A stretch of DNA of 12,810 bases from Ktedonobacterales bacterium (GTDB lineage: Bacteria > Chloroflexota > Ktedonobacteria > Ktedonobacterales > JADMIN01). Under the pieces are notes generated by a model. The model was not told where the DNA came from, made no database searches, and saw only the letters and a program-made list of their open reading frames with translations. The stretch covers positions 1 to 12,810 of the forward strand of contig JANWHL010000098.1 in NCBI GenBank assembly GCA_025450405.1, written 5' to 3'. Position numbers and translations under genes: made by a program. Below are positions 6,517 through 12,810 of the stretch, one piece after another (within the stretch, counting starts at the first letter, position 1; each line of letters opens with the position of its first letter).

Positions 6517-6903
6517 ATGGCGGGTTTGGAGGTTGGCGCGGTTCTCGCCGCGCTCGTGGGACTCGCTGGCGTGGTGACCGGCGCGGCGCTCATGGCGAAC
6601 CCCGCGCGGGCCGCCGCGAGCATCGGGCTCAAAGTGGGCGAGGCCGCCACGCGCTTCTACGCGCGCACCTGCGGAGTGCGCAACCTCGCCGTTGGGGCGC
6701 TCTTCTTGTACGGAGCGTACACCGTCGGCGTCGCGCACGCGCCCGGCAGGATCGCCCTCGCGGGCCTTGCCGTGGCCTGGGCGGCGGTGCAGGCGGGCGA
6801 CGCCGCGCTCTTCGCGAGCGTGCGGAGCCGGCCTGGCGCGGTCGGTGCCTCGTTGCTGGCCGTAGCGTCCGCCGCGACTGTGTGGCTCGCGCTCGCGGGC
6901 TGA
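6517..6903 (+). CDS. small four-helix membrane protein, DUF4267-like, function unknown
   Basis: A 128-residue hydrophobic protein with likely membrane segments at about 5-27, 52-70, 77-98 and 108-127. The loop and second helix read TRFYARTCGVRNLAVGALFL, which resembles the conserved 'R..GvRdlalG' pattern of DUF4267-type proteins (from memory, unverified). The ATG at 6517 has AGAGGA about seven bases upstream and follows ubiA by only 30 bases, so it is probably the last gene of the arabinose-donor operon. It has no phosphatase (PAP2) or glycosyltransferase motif, so it does not obviously supply the missing steps. Existence is likely from the ribosome binding site, spacing and helix pattern; function is unknown. 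Confidence 0.7.
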   Translation: MAGLEVGAVLAALVGLAGVVTGAALMANPARAAASIGLKVGEAATRFYARTCGVRNLAVGALFLYGAYTVGVAHAPGRIALAGLAVAWAAVQAGDAALFASVRSRPGAVGASLLAVASAATVWLALAG

Positions 6904-6921
6904 CGCCGGCCGCGCGCCCGG

Positions 6922-6946
6922 GCGGTCGCCATTCCTCCCCGACCGC
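6922..6946 (+). terminator. hairpin after the last operon gene, possible terminator
   Basis: GCGGTCG (6922-6928) and CGACCGC (6940-6946) form a perfect 7-base stem with an 11-base loop, starting 19 bases after the stop of the small membrane protein. No T-tract follows, as is common in GC-rich genomes, so intrinsic termination is uncertain. The position makes it the best candidate for the operon end. Confidence 0.4.
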
Positions 6947-7327
6947 GATGCTCAGCGGGTACGCAATTGGCGCCGCTCCGTGCCATCGCCATCGATCGCG
7001 CCGGATGAAACCAGAGCGTCGCCCCTGACGGCGTCATGGGGAGCGCCGTTCGCCACGGGCGGCGCGGCGGGCGGAGTGGCCGACACCCCGTTGGCACCAT
7101 CTGGAGCACACTTAGCCGAATGATCTGCATCCGATCTGGGCACTCCGCATGGCACCGCGCGGAGTAGCGGCCCGCCGGCAAAGGTCTGAGCAGAGCCGCC
7201 TGACGGCAAGTCCCCGGTCCAGGATTCCCCATGGCATCGCTCCATCGCCCTCGATGCCGAGCGGGATGGTATAGGGCAAAAGCAGGTGCGATGGACCGAA
7301 GGCTATGCCCACCGACTTCCCAGGTTA
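6947..7327. other. intergenic stretch without supported genes
   Basis: No frame here has a ribosome binding site together with a protein-like sequence. Two short perfect inverted repeats occur: ACTCCGC/GCGGAGT at 7142-7148 and 7159-7165, and GGCATCG/CGATGCC at 7233-7239 and 7252-7258. Neither is followed by a T-run on either strand. I see no promoter or RNA gene. Confidence 0.5.
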
Positions 7328-7831
7328 CTAAGGCCAGTTGCTGCGCTCCTGCATATAGAGGGGTAGTCGCGTGGGGTCGCCCCTTCCTATTGAGGCGGCA
7401 AGCCAATAGAGGCCGGCATCTTGAACCTGGAAATCGCGCAAAGCGAACTGAATTGCTGCTACGCCCGGTGCTACTCCGTGCGGTGCAGGGACAAAGTGTA
7501 TCCGGTTCTGCCTCTCCAGTAAATGTATCGACTCATTCTTGTCGGGCACAATGACGACCTGCAGAAGGCCAGAATCAGCACCATATGCCACAACATAAAT
7601 GCCCAAATGCACGGTAGCTGGCAAGCGATCAATGATGAGGACAGATCCTAGGTTCTCAACTTCCTGCCCGGATCCTCCGACTACTTGAGGCCACCATTGT
7701 TGCTGGTTCGTTGGCCCTCGCGCACCTGCTCGCTGAGATGCAAGCAGTGGGCCTCGGGACTCGTCCATTGGGCAGAACTACACTGTCGTTATCCAGGGCT
7801 CCAAAACCTGCTCCGCAACCTGCTCTGCCAT
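7328..7831 (-). pseudogene. interrupted gene for a DUF6941-like beta-rich protein
   Basis: The gene begins well: GAGGAGGTG (7849-7841) lies nine bases before ATG 7831, and GTG at 7834 is also in frame. After 17 codons (MAEQVAEQVLEPWITTV) it meets an in-frame TAG at 7780-7778. The same frame then stays open to a TAG at 7330-7328. Its later part is protein-like (VLIIDRLPATVHLGIYVV, then FALRDFQVQDAGLYWLAAS and LPLYM). That layout recalls DUF6941-type proteins, in which a hydrophobic opening strand and beta strands end in a 'f..pG.Y.f.v' segment; this is from memory. Between codons 18 and ~55 the other two frames also show plausible pieces (VVLPNGR; CSSAQW), so small indels besides the stop are likely. 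In the line around 7561 the G+C is 50%, far below its neighbours. Alternatives are a 17-residue leader peptide plus a separate gene starting at 7768, or amber readthrough. Confidence 0.5.
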
Positions 7832-7854
7832 CACGAGACACACCTCCTCGCGGC

Positions 7855-7902
7855 ATACCGTCAGCGGCTACATTGCAGACCCTCTCCAGCCGCTGACAGT
7901 AT
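7855..7902 (-). promoter_or_regulatory. 15-base inverted repeat over the -10 and leader of the interrupted gene
   Basis: ATACCGTCAGCGGCT (7855-7869) and AGCCGCTGACAGTAT (7888-7902) pair at 14 of 15 positions, including ten in a row, with an 18-base spacer. Read on the - strand, one arm covers the candidate -10 and the other ends six bases before the Shine-Dalgarno. It could be a repressor operator or a strong leader hairpin. The pairing itself is certain; its role is inferred. Confidence 0.7.
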
Positions 7903-7927
7903 ACGGTTACCATTGGGTCCGCGTCCA
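7898..7927 (-). promoter_or_regulatory. candidate promoter of the interrupted gene
   Basis: On the - strand, TGGACG (7927-7922, four of six matches) and TATACT (7903-7898, five of six) are 18 bases apart. The -10 lies inside the inverted repeat. About 60 bases of leader separate it from ATG 7831. This is the best-looking promoter I saw in the window. Confidence 0.45.
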
Positions 7928-7955
7928 CATCCGGGCATGCTGCAGGCCGCTGTCT

Positions 7956-8303
7956 CTAGTGAACGGTGTAGTCTGACCAGACTTGAAATGCTGGGTAGAA
8001 AGGCGTTTCCACCGGGCCACCAGTACCTGGAAACTCCACGGATGACGCCATACCGATGGCCCAATATGTGCCTCTTGGCCCGACGGTAAAGGCCGGGGTT
8101 TCTATGGCGTAGCTCGGTAAGCCGCCGAAGTTTTCGAAGCCCCCGGGGGACTCCCACACGAGGTGGCCATTTTGAAACAGCCCGCACTCCATGTCCCCTG
8201 AAACCACTGCGGGAACGAACGTTGCGGAGCAGATGCCGTAGATCTGGACAACGTTGCCGCATCTATCAATAACGCCGTTCAGCTGTGTATGCCAGTTAGC
8301 AAC
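7956..8303 (-). pseudogene. C-terminal fragment of a probable secreted beta-rich protein
   Basis: This - strand frame ends at TAG 7958-7956. Over roughly 115 codons it is protein-like: NWHTQLNGVIDRCGNVVQIYG, GLFQNGHLVWESPGG, then FTVGPRGTYWAIGM and QVWSDYTVH. It is rich in Gly, Trp, Tyr, Val and Ser, has spaced Cys residues and an 'LFQNGHLVWES'-type strand, as in small secreted Ig-like domains. It lacks a start, ribosome binding site and signal peptide. The frame stays open to 8555, but upstream of ~8300 it is Arg/Pro-rich and overlaps a better frame, so the real N-terminal part seems lost. G+C is 53% around 8221, lower than its surroundings. I do not recognise a family. Confidence 0.4.
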
Positions 8304-8404
8304 ACCAGCCAAGGGAGAGAGCGGCGTTGGGCGATGTTCTAGATATCCTCCGGCTGCTCGCCGTCGGGGCGTAGGACTGACACTGCGGTTTGCTCTCACG
8401 AGCT

Positions 8405-8559
8405 TCACCGGAAGACCAGGCATGCGGTGCGGAGCGCGCCAGCGGCGAGCTCCTCCCGCCCGTAGATGCGCCAACCGCGGAAGCGGACGTAGAAGGCGCG
8501 GTCCAGCCGGACCATGCCAGAAGCAGCTCGAAAACCTCCTGCGGCGTGGGAACATCCAC
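8405..8559 (-). pseudogene. short frame-shifted gene remnant
   Basis: Two - strand frames join into one sensible peptide. From GTG 8559 one frame reads MDVPTPQEVFELLLAWSG and then becomes nonsense. The next frame takes over as LDRAFYVRFRGWRIYGREE and runs to TGA 8407-8405. Adding one base near 8504-8506 (…TGG TCC GGC nTG GAC…) gives a continuous product of about 51 residues. The composition (LLLAWSG-LDRAFYVRFRGW) is unlike a random GC-rich shadow. No good ribosome binding site precedes the GTG, so the true start could be elsewhere. Family unknown. Confidence 0.35.
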
Positions 8560-8667
8560 CGAACGCCCCTAAGTTTGTGGAAACTAGGGTGTCAAGGATG
8601 CTCTGAGTTAGTCTGCGCAGAAGCAACATCGAGTAGCCAGGGATGGCATGAAATACGGAATAGCAGC

Positions 8668-9657
8668 CTAGCGGTGCCACGAACTATGCACGCATCGGGG
8701 GGCATCACGTGGCCAAGTGTGATCCGGAGCGGAATGAGAGGTCGCACGACGCGCGGGAAAGCTGGTAATGACCACGACCCCAGCGATGATGACCGCCGCC
8801 GCCAGCAGCGTGCGCCCAGTAACCGCCTCCCCCGCGAGTGCCCACCCCAGGAAGACGGCCACCACCGGATTGGCGTAGGCGTAGGTCGAGACAATCGCGG
8901 GCGCGGTGGTGCGCAGCAACCAGATGTAGAGCGTGAAGCCCACGAGCGACCCCACCACGACGAGATACGCCAGCGAGACCAACGACCGCGTTGAGATCGT
9001 GTGGGTCTGGAGCCGGCCCCACTCCCCCGTCAGCGACCCCATCCCCACCAACACGGCGCCTCCCGCGAGCATCTCAGTGGCGGTGGCCAGCAGGGGCACG
9101 GTCGGCAGCCGGCCCGAGCGCGAATACAGCGATCCCGCCGCCCACGCGATCCCCGAGCCCAGCAAAATGACCACGCCGAACGTGCTCAGTCCGCGGCCGC
9201 CATTCGTCAAACCCGGACTCGCCAGCAGAGCCACGCCTGCCAGCCCGAGGAACAGCCCAAGCACAACACCCAGGCCCGGGCGTGGGCCGCCGGGCCGGAG
9301 CCAATCCAGCAGCGCCATCCAGATCGGCACCAGACCGATCAGCAGCGCCGCGATGCCCGACGGCACGAGCGTCTCCGCGAACACCACACCGCCGTTGCCC
9401 AGAGCGAGCAGCAGCGCGCCGACGACAAACGAGGCGATCCACTGTGGCGCCGATGGGCGCGGCGTCCCGCGCACGCGCATCCAGACGTACAGGAGTCCAC
9501 CCGCGACCAGAAAGCGGGCGCCAGCCATGAGAAAGGGCGGGATCGTCTCATCGGCGAAGCGAATCGCCAGGTACGTAGACCCCCAGACCAAATAGATCGT
9601 GCCGAGAGCCGCGACGACGCGCCAGCGCGGAGACAACGAGAGGGATTTCCTGGACAT
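8668..9657 (-). CDS. EamA/DMT-superfamily transporter (YedA-like)
   Basis: A 329-residue membrane protein with about ten helices in two EamA repeats (about 15-146 and 158-300). Diagnostic parts are YLVWGSTYLAIRFADETIPP (22-41) with GARFLVAGGLL, NGGVVFAETLVPSGIAALL (88-106), and in the second repeat YANPVVAVFLGWALAGEAVTG (261-281). These proteins are inner-membrane exporters of amino acids or other metabolites; the substrate cannot be told. The start is ATG 9657, five bases after GAGGT; the frame continues upstream to 9849, but that part is not family-like. The last ~30 residues (after VVITSFPARR) form a polar tail of low complexity. Its stop lies beside the remnant region, and mutS lies upstream on the same strand with a 309-base gap, so it probably has its own promoter. 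Confidence 0.88.
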   Translation of the reverse strand: MSRKSLSLSPRWRVVAALGTIYLVWGSTYLAIRFADETIPPFLMAGARFLVAGGLLYVWMRVRGTPRPSAPQWIASFVVGALLLALGNGGVVFAETLVPSGIAALLIGLVPIWMALLDWLRPGGPRPGLGVVLGLFLGLAGVALLASPGLTNGGRGLSTFGVVILLGSGIAWAAGSLYSRSGRLPTVPLLATATEMLAGGAVLVGMGSLTGEWGRLQTHTISTRSLVSLAYLVVVGSLVGFTLYIWLLRTTAPAIVSTYAYANPVVAVFLGWALAGEAVTGRTLLAAAVIIAGVVVITSFPARRATSHSAPDHTWPRDAPRCVHSSWHR

Positions 9658-9661
9658 TGCT

Positions 9662-9673
9662 GACCTCGAGGTC
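9662..9673 (-). promoter_or_regulatory. 12-base palindrome covering the transporter's ribosome binding site
   Basis: GACCTCGAGGTC is a perfect palindrome ending four bases before ATG 9657. Its GAGGT is the Shine-Dalgarno of the DMT transporter. In RNA it could not form a hairpin without a loop; on DNA it could bind a dimeric regulator. It may also be chance. Confidence 0.35.
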
Positions 9674-9810
9674 CCGATGTGGGGCCAGTGATTAACGTGG
9701 CGCATGTGGACGGTGCGCCAGGCGAGTGGAACGCGAGCGGGAGACGCCGCACCTGACTGAGAGTCGGGCGCCGCGGCGCCCAACGCACGGACGGCAACGA
9801 TTGCGCGGAC

Positions 9811-9844
9811 CGCCATTGGTGAATCACCGCCATTGGTGAAACAC
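9811..9844. repeat. tandem 17-base operator-like repeat upstream of the transporter gene
   Basis: CGCCATTGGTGAATCAC (9811-9827) is followed directly by CGCCATTGGTGAAACAC (9828-9844), with one mismatch. Each copy holds a dyad of the form GGTGA-n-TCACC, perfect in the first (9818-9828) and imperfect in the second. Two dyads spaced 17 bases apart, 150-190 bases before the DMT transporter start, look like a double site for a dimeric repressor. Confidence 0.6.
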
Positions 9845-9867
9845 CGCAACGGGGCCGCGGGTTGCGG
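9844..9867 (-). terminator. weak candidate terminator of mutS
   Basis: CCGCAAC (9844-9850) and GTTGCGG (9861-9867) form a perfect 7-base stem with a 10-base GC-rich loop. On the - strand it lies about 100 bases after the mutS stop and is followed by TGTTTC, only a short T-rich stretch. Weak as an intrinsic terminator. Confidence 0.3.
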
Positions 9868-9966
9868 CGCATGCGCGCTGGGTCTACCTCACCAGATAGC
9901 ACGGAACGCCGCGGCCGGCCAGCGGCACGTGTTCGCAGGTGCGGTCGTCGCGTGCGCTGGTCCATA

Positions 9967-12810
9967 TCACGTGAGGCCCTCACGGACAACCGCCGCGGCG
10001 CGCCGCTGAAACGCGAACAGCACGTTGATCGCGTCCATCGGCGTCATCGCCGCCACGTTCAGACCGGCGAGGCCCAGCACCACGTCGCACGTTGCCCTCG
10101 CGCCTGGGAACGTCCAGGGTGATTGTGCTGGAATCGTCGCGGCACCGGGCGTCGCGTCCGTGACAGCCCGTATCGCGTCCCGGCGCGCGATGACGGCGCG
10201 GGGGGCATTCGCCTCAGCCAGCGCGAGCGGCGCTCGGTCACTCGAGCCAGGGACGTTGGCGCCTCCTCTGCCCGCAAGTAACGCGGCCGCGCGGTCGGTC
10301 ACCGTCTTAGGCAAGCCGGCCATGCGCGCCACGTGCACGCCATAGCTCATCGCCGCCCCGCCGGGGCGCAGACGGTGGAGAAAGACCACTTCTCCGTCTT
10401 GCTCGCAAACCTCCATCGCCGCAAGTCGCACATCTGGGAGCGTCGCCGCGAGGTCGGCCAGCTCGTGGAAATGCGTGGCGAAGAGCGTGCGCGCGCCAAC
10501 GCGGTCGTGGAGGTGCTCCACCACGGCCCGCGCGATCGCGAGCCCGTCGTGGGTGCTGGTCCCGCGCCCCACTTCGTCTAGCACCACCAGGCTGCGCTCG
10601 GTGGCATGGCCGAGAATATAGGCGGTCTCGGCCATCTCGCCCATGAACGTGCTGACGCCGTGGGCGAGATCATCGTCGGCGCCGACACGCGCGAACACCC
10701 GGTCTACCAGGCCAATCCGCGCCCGCCGCGCCGGCACGAAAGAGCCCATCTGCGCCAGCAGGACGATCTGGGCCACCTGCCGGAGATAGGTGGACTTGCC
10801 TGCCATGTTTGGGCCAGTGAGCACGAGAATGCGGCCCCCGTCGTCCGCGCCGTGCTCGCCACCAAGCTTGCCGCCAGCCGCGGCGTCTCGCTCGGCCACC
10901 GTCGCGGCGCGGGCCCCGTCCAGCGCGGGCGCCGTCCCCAGCACCGTGTCGTTGGCGATGAATTCCGCGCCATCGAGCGCCGACTCCACCACGGGGTGCC
11001 GGCCCCCGCGAATCTCCAGGGTCGCGTCGTCGGTGAGCTCAGGTCGCACGTAGCCGCGCGCGACCGCCACACCGGCCAGCGCCAACCGGACATCCACCAA
11101 CCCGAGCGCTTCCCCCGTGCCGCGCAGCCGGTCGAGATGCATCGCGATGCGGCCCAGTAGCGCGGCGTAGAGAGTCCGCTCCAGCGCGGTGATGCGCTCT
11201 TCGGCCTGGAAGACGCGTGCCTCGTGCTCACGCAGCTCCGCCGTCACGTAGCGCTCGCCCGTAGCAATGGTCTGGCGCCGTTCGTAGTCCGGCGGCACGC
11301 GCGCCAGATTGGGCCGCGTCACCTCGATGGCGTACCCGAAGACCTTGTTGTACGTGACGTGGAGCGAGCGGATGCCCGTCCGCTCGCGCTCGGCGCCCTC
11401 CAGGTCCGCCAGCCACCGGCGCGACGCGGCGATCGAGTCCTCCAGGGCGTCGAGCTCGGCGCTGTGCCCGCGCCGCAAGAGTCGCCCACCCCCGTCCCAC
11501 GGAGGCGCGACCGCGGCCCCGATGAGGCGGGTAACTTCGGGGCACGGGTCGAGCCGCGCCAAAGCATCGGCGAGATCGCCCACCGCCCGGCCCGCGAGCG
11601 CCTCACGAACGGCACCAACGCCCTCCAAAGCGGCCACCAGCGCGTACAACTCGCGCGGCTCGGCCACCCCCCGCGCCACGCGGCCAGCCAGTCGCTCCAG
11701 GTCGGGCATACCATCCAGCGCGGCCCCCACTCGCTGGCGCGCGCCCGCGTCCGCATGCAGCGCCGCCACGGCATCCAGCCGCGCTTCCAGGGAGGGCCGG
11801 TCGCGCAGGGGCCGCAGCACCGTGCGCCGGAGCAGCCGCGCACCCATCGCCGTGCGTGTGCCGTCCACTGTCCCCAACAGGGTCGGGCCACCAGGGGCCC
11901 GCCGGGCCGGCGCCACCACTTCCAGGGCGGCCCAGGTGCGCGCGTCCACGTCGACGAAGCCCGCGGTCTGGTACCGGGTGAGGCCAGAAATCAGGCGCGG
12001 CAGCGACGGGTTCATCCGCTCGAGGTAGGCGAGGATGGCCCCGGCGGCGGAGACGGCGTGCGGCGCGTCCGCGCAGCCAAACGCTTCCAGCGAGGCGACG
12101 CCAAAGTGTCGGCAGAGGCGGACGCGCGCGCTTTCACGATCGAAGTAGTGCGGCGGGCACGACGTCAGGCTGAGCCCATCGAGCGCCGTGCCACCATCGG
12201 CGGTCGCATCAACCACGTCTTCCTCGTCGTCGCGGCGCTTGAGAGTGTCGCGCTCCAGCGTGCCGCGACGCCGCTTGACGGTTGCGCCGGCACCGCGCAT
12301 GCCGCCCGACTCAGCGGCGGGCGTGTCAACGACCAGCACCTCCGTTGGGCACAGGCGCTCCAGCTCGATGCGCAGCGCTTCGGGCAGGGCGGTGGGCGGC
12401 GCGTCGGCCAGCGCGGACGCGGCCCACTCCACACAGCGGAAGGTGCCGGTGCTGGCCTCCACCCAGGCGAGGCCCACCGCGCGCGCCCGCCCACGCCGGC
12501 CGAAGACCACCGCCGCCAGATAATTGTCGCGGTCAGGCGCGAGCAAGCCCGCCTCGACGACCGTCCCCGGCGTCAAGACACGCGTGACCTCGCGGCGCAC
12601 CAGACCGCGGCCGGGCGGCTCGACCTGCTCGCAGATGGCCACCTTGAAGCCCTGAGCCACCAGCTTGCCGGCGTACGCCTCCATGGCGTGCAGAGGGACA
12701 CCGCAAAGGGGTGACCGCTCCCCTTGCCCAAACGAGCGGCTCGTCAGGACGATGCGCAAGGCGCGTGAAGCAACCCGCGCGTCGTCATCGAAGAACTCAA
12801 AGAAGTCGCC
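9967..12810 (-). CDS. mutS: DNA mismatch repair ATPase MutS, N-terminus beyond the window
   Basis: 947 residues are visible; the frame runs off the right edge. The first visible residues, GDFFEFFDDDARVAS, are the mismatch-reading Phe-x-Glu motif (GDFyElF in E. coli), so only about 20-40 residues are missing. The ATPase domain has Walker A GPNMAGKST (bases 10815-10789), the signature STFMGEMAETAYIL, Walker B LVVLDEVGRGTSTHDGLAIA and the switch histidine region TLFATHFHEL, all intact. A C-terminal MTPMDAINVLFAFQ dimerisation tail is also present. MutS binds base mismatches and small loops and recruits MutL. Compared with the ~853-residue E. coli protein there are two extra charged or Gly/Ala-rich inserts, one in the connector domain (around 12210-12310) and one just before Walker A (about 10836-10942). 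The ATG at 12759 is internal, not the start. Confidence 0.97.
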   Translation of the reverse strand, partial: GDFFEFFDDDARVASRALRIVLTSRSFGQGERSPLCGVPLHAMEAYAGKLVAQGFKVAICEQVEPPGRGLVRREVTRVLTPGTVVEAGLLAPDRDNYLAAVVFGRRGRARAVGLAWVEASTGTFRCVEWAASALADAPPTALPEALRIELERLCPTEVLVVDTPAAESGGMRGAGATVKRRRGTLERDTLKRRDDEEDVVDATADGGTALDGLSLTSCPPHYFDRESARVRLCRHFGVASLEAFGCADAPHAVSAAGAILAYLERMNPSLPRLISGLTRYQTAGFVDVDARTWAALEVVAPARRAPGGPTLLGTVDGTRTAMGARLLRRTVLRPLRDRPSLEARLDAVAALHADAGARQRVGAALDGMPDLERLAGRVARGVAEPRELYALVAALEGVGAVREALAGRAVGDLADALARLDPCPEVTRLIGAAVAPPWDGGGRLLRRGHSAELDALEDSIAASRRWLADLEGAERERTGIRSLHVTYNKVFGYAIEVTRPNLARVPPDYERRQTIATGERYVTAELREHEARVFQAEERITALERTLYAALLGRIAMHLDRLRGTGEALGLVDVRLALAGVAVARGYVRPELTDDATLEIRGGRHPVVESALDGAEFIANDTVLGTAPALDGARAATVAERDAAAGGKLGGEHGADDGGRILVLTGPNMAGKSTYLRQVAQIVLLAQMGSFVPARRARIGLVDRVFARVGADDDLAHGVSTFMGEMAETAYILGHATERSLVVLDEVGRGTSTHDGLAIARAVVEHLHDRVGARTLFATHFHELADLAATLPDVRLAAMEVCEQDGEVVFLHRLRPGGAAMSYGVHVARMAGLPKTVTDRAAALLAGRGGANVPGSSDRAPLALAEANAPRAVIARRDAIRAVTDATPGAATIPAQSPWTFPGARATCDVVLGLAGLNVAAMTPMDAINVLFAFQRRAAAVVREGLT

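Noticed and set aside
7142..7258. Two short inverted repeats as terminators or an RNA gene
   Set aside because: Stems of seven bases without a T-run on either strand and without other RNA features; such pairs are frequent in GC-rich DNA. Recorded only in the intergenic entry.
6657..7406. 249-codon - strand frame across the end of the operon
   Set aside because: Overlaps the antisense of the small membrane protein; no ribosome binding site or domain, Arg/Ala/Pro-rich.
8254..8994. 246-codon + strand frame over the remnant region and transporter
   Set aside because: Half of it is antisense to the transporter; the composition is Arg/Gly/His-rich with no motif.
9658..9849. N-terminal extension of the transporter to 9849
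   Set aside because: The extra 64 residues are not transporter-like and cover the tandem operator-like repeat and palindrome. ATG 9657 has a Shine-Dalgarno and starts just before the first helix.
9867..9876. GCGCATGCGC palindrome
   Set aside because: A 10-base self-complementary GC-rich word is common by chance here and has no fitting position relative to a promoter.
11224..12714. 496-codon open frame on the + strand
   Set aside because: Antisense to mutS, Arg/Gln/His-rich with no motifs; mutS on the other strand is certain.

Overview
The window is GC-rich (roughly two thirds G+C by eye) bacterial chromosome. It looks like a Chloroflexota-type or other deep-branching, non-actinobacterial genome, held with moderate confidence only. 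The lineage argument is that it carries a full-type mutS, which most Actinobacteria lack, next to a set of genes best known from the mycobacterial/corynebacterial arabinan pathway. GTG starts are used for at least two genes. No rRNA, tRNA, CRISPR array or intact insertion sequence was seen.

Left edge (1-2132): the C-terminal end of an ABC-transporter ATPase runs in from the left on the + strand. It meets head-on a large membrane-anchored protein of unknown function on the - strand, which has four membrane segments, a long extracytoplasmic part and an OB-fold-like C-terminus. A 337-base divergent spacer (2133-2469) holds weak promoter candidates for both directions and two adjacent short tandem repeats.

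Central operon (2470-6903, + strand): five co-directional genes encode a DprE2-like short-chain reductase, a DprE1-like FAD oxidase, a GtrA-family membrane protein, a UbiA-family decaprenyl-phosphate phosphoribosyltransferase-like enzyme, and a small membrane protein of unknown function. In mycobacteria the homologues make decaprenyl-phosphoryl-D-arabinose. UbiA puts phosphoribose on the lipid carrier, a phosphatase removes the 5'-phosphate, DprE1 oxidises and DprE2 reduces C2' to give the arabinose epimer, and a GtrA protein (Rv3789) sits in the same locus. Here the phosphatase and any arabinofuranosyltransferase are not visible. The likely output is a lipid-linked D-arabinofuranose donor for an unknown surface glycan or glycoprotein. 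A hairpin 19 bases after the last gene may end the operon.

Remnant region (6904-8667): a stretch poor in intact genes, with 50-55% G+C in the lines I counted (around 7561 and 8221). On the - strand it carries a gene with a good ribosome binding site and promoter-like elements that is stopped after 17 codons, a C-terminal fragment of a probable secreted beta-rich protein, and a short frame-shifted gene. A 15-base inverted repeat with one mismatch covers the -10 and leader of the first of these. It looks like decaying, probably acquired, accessory DNA.

Right side (8668-12810, - strand): a ten-helix EamA/DMT-family transporter, preceded by a tandem 17-base operator-like repeat, then the mismatch repair ATPase MutS. 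MutS runs off the right edge and lacks only its first few dozen residues.
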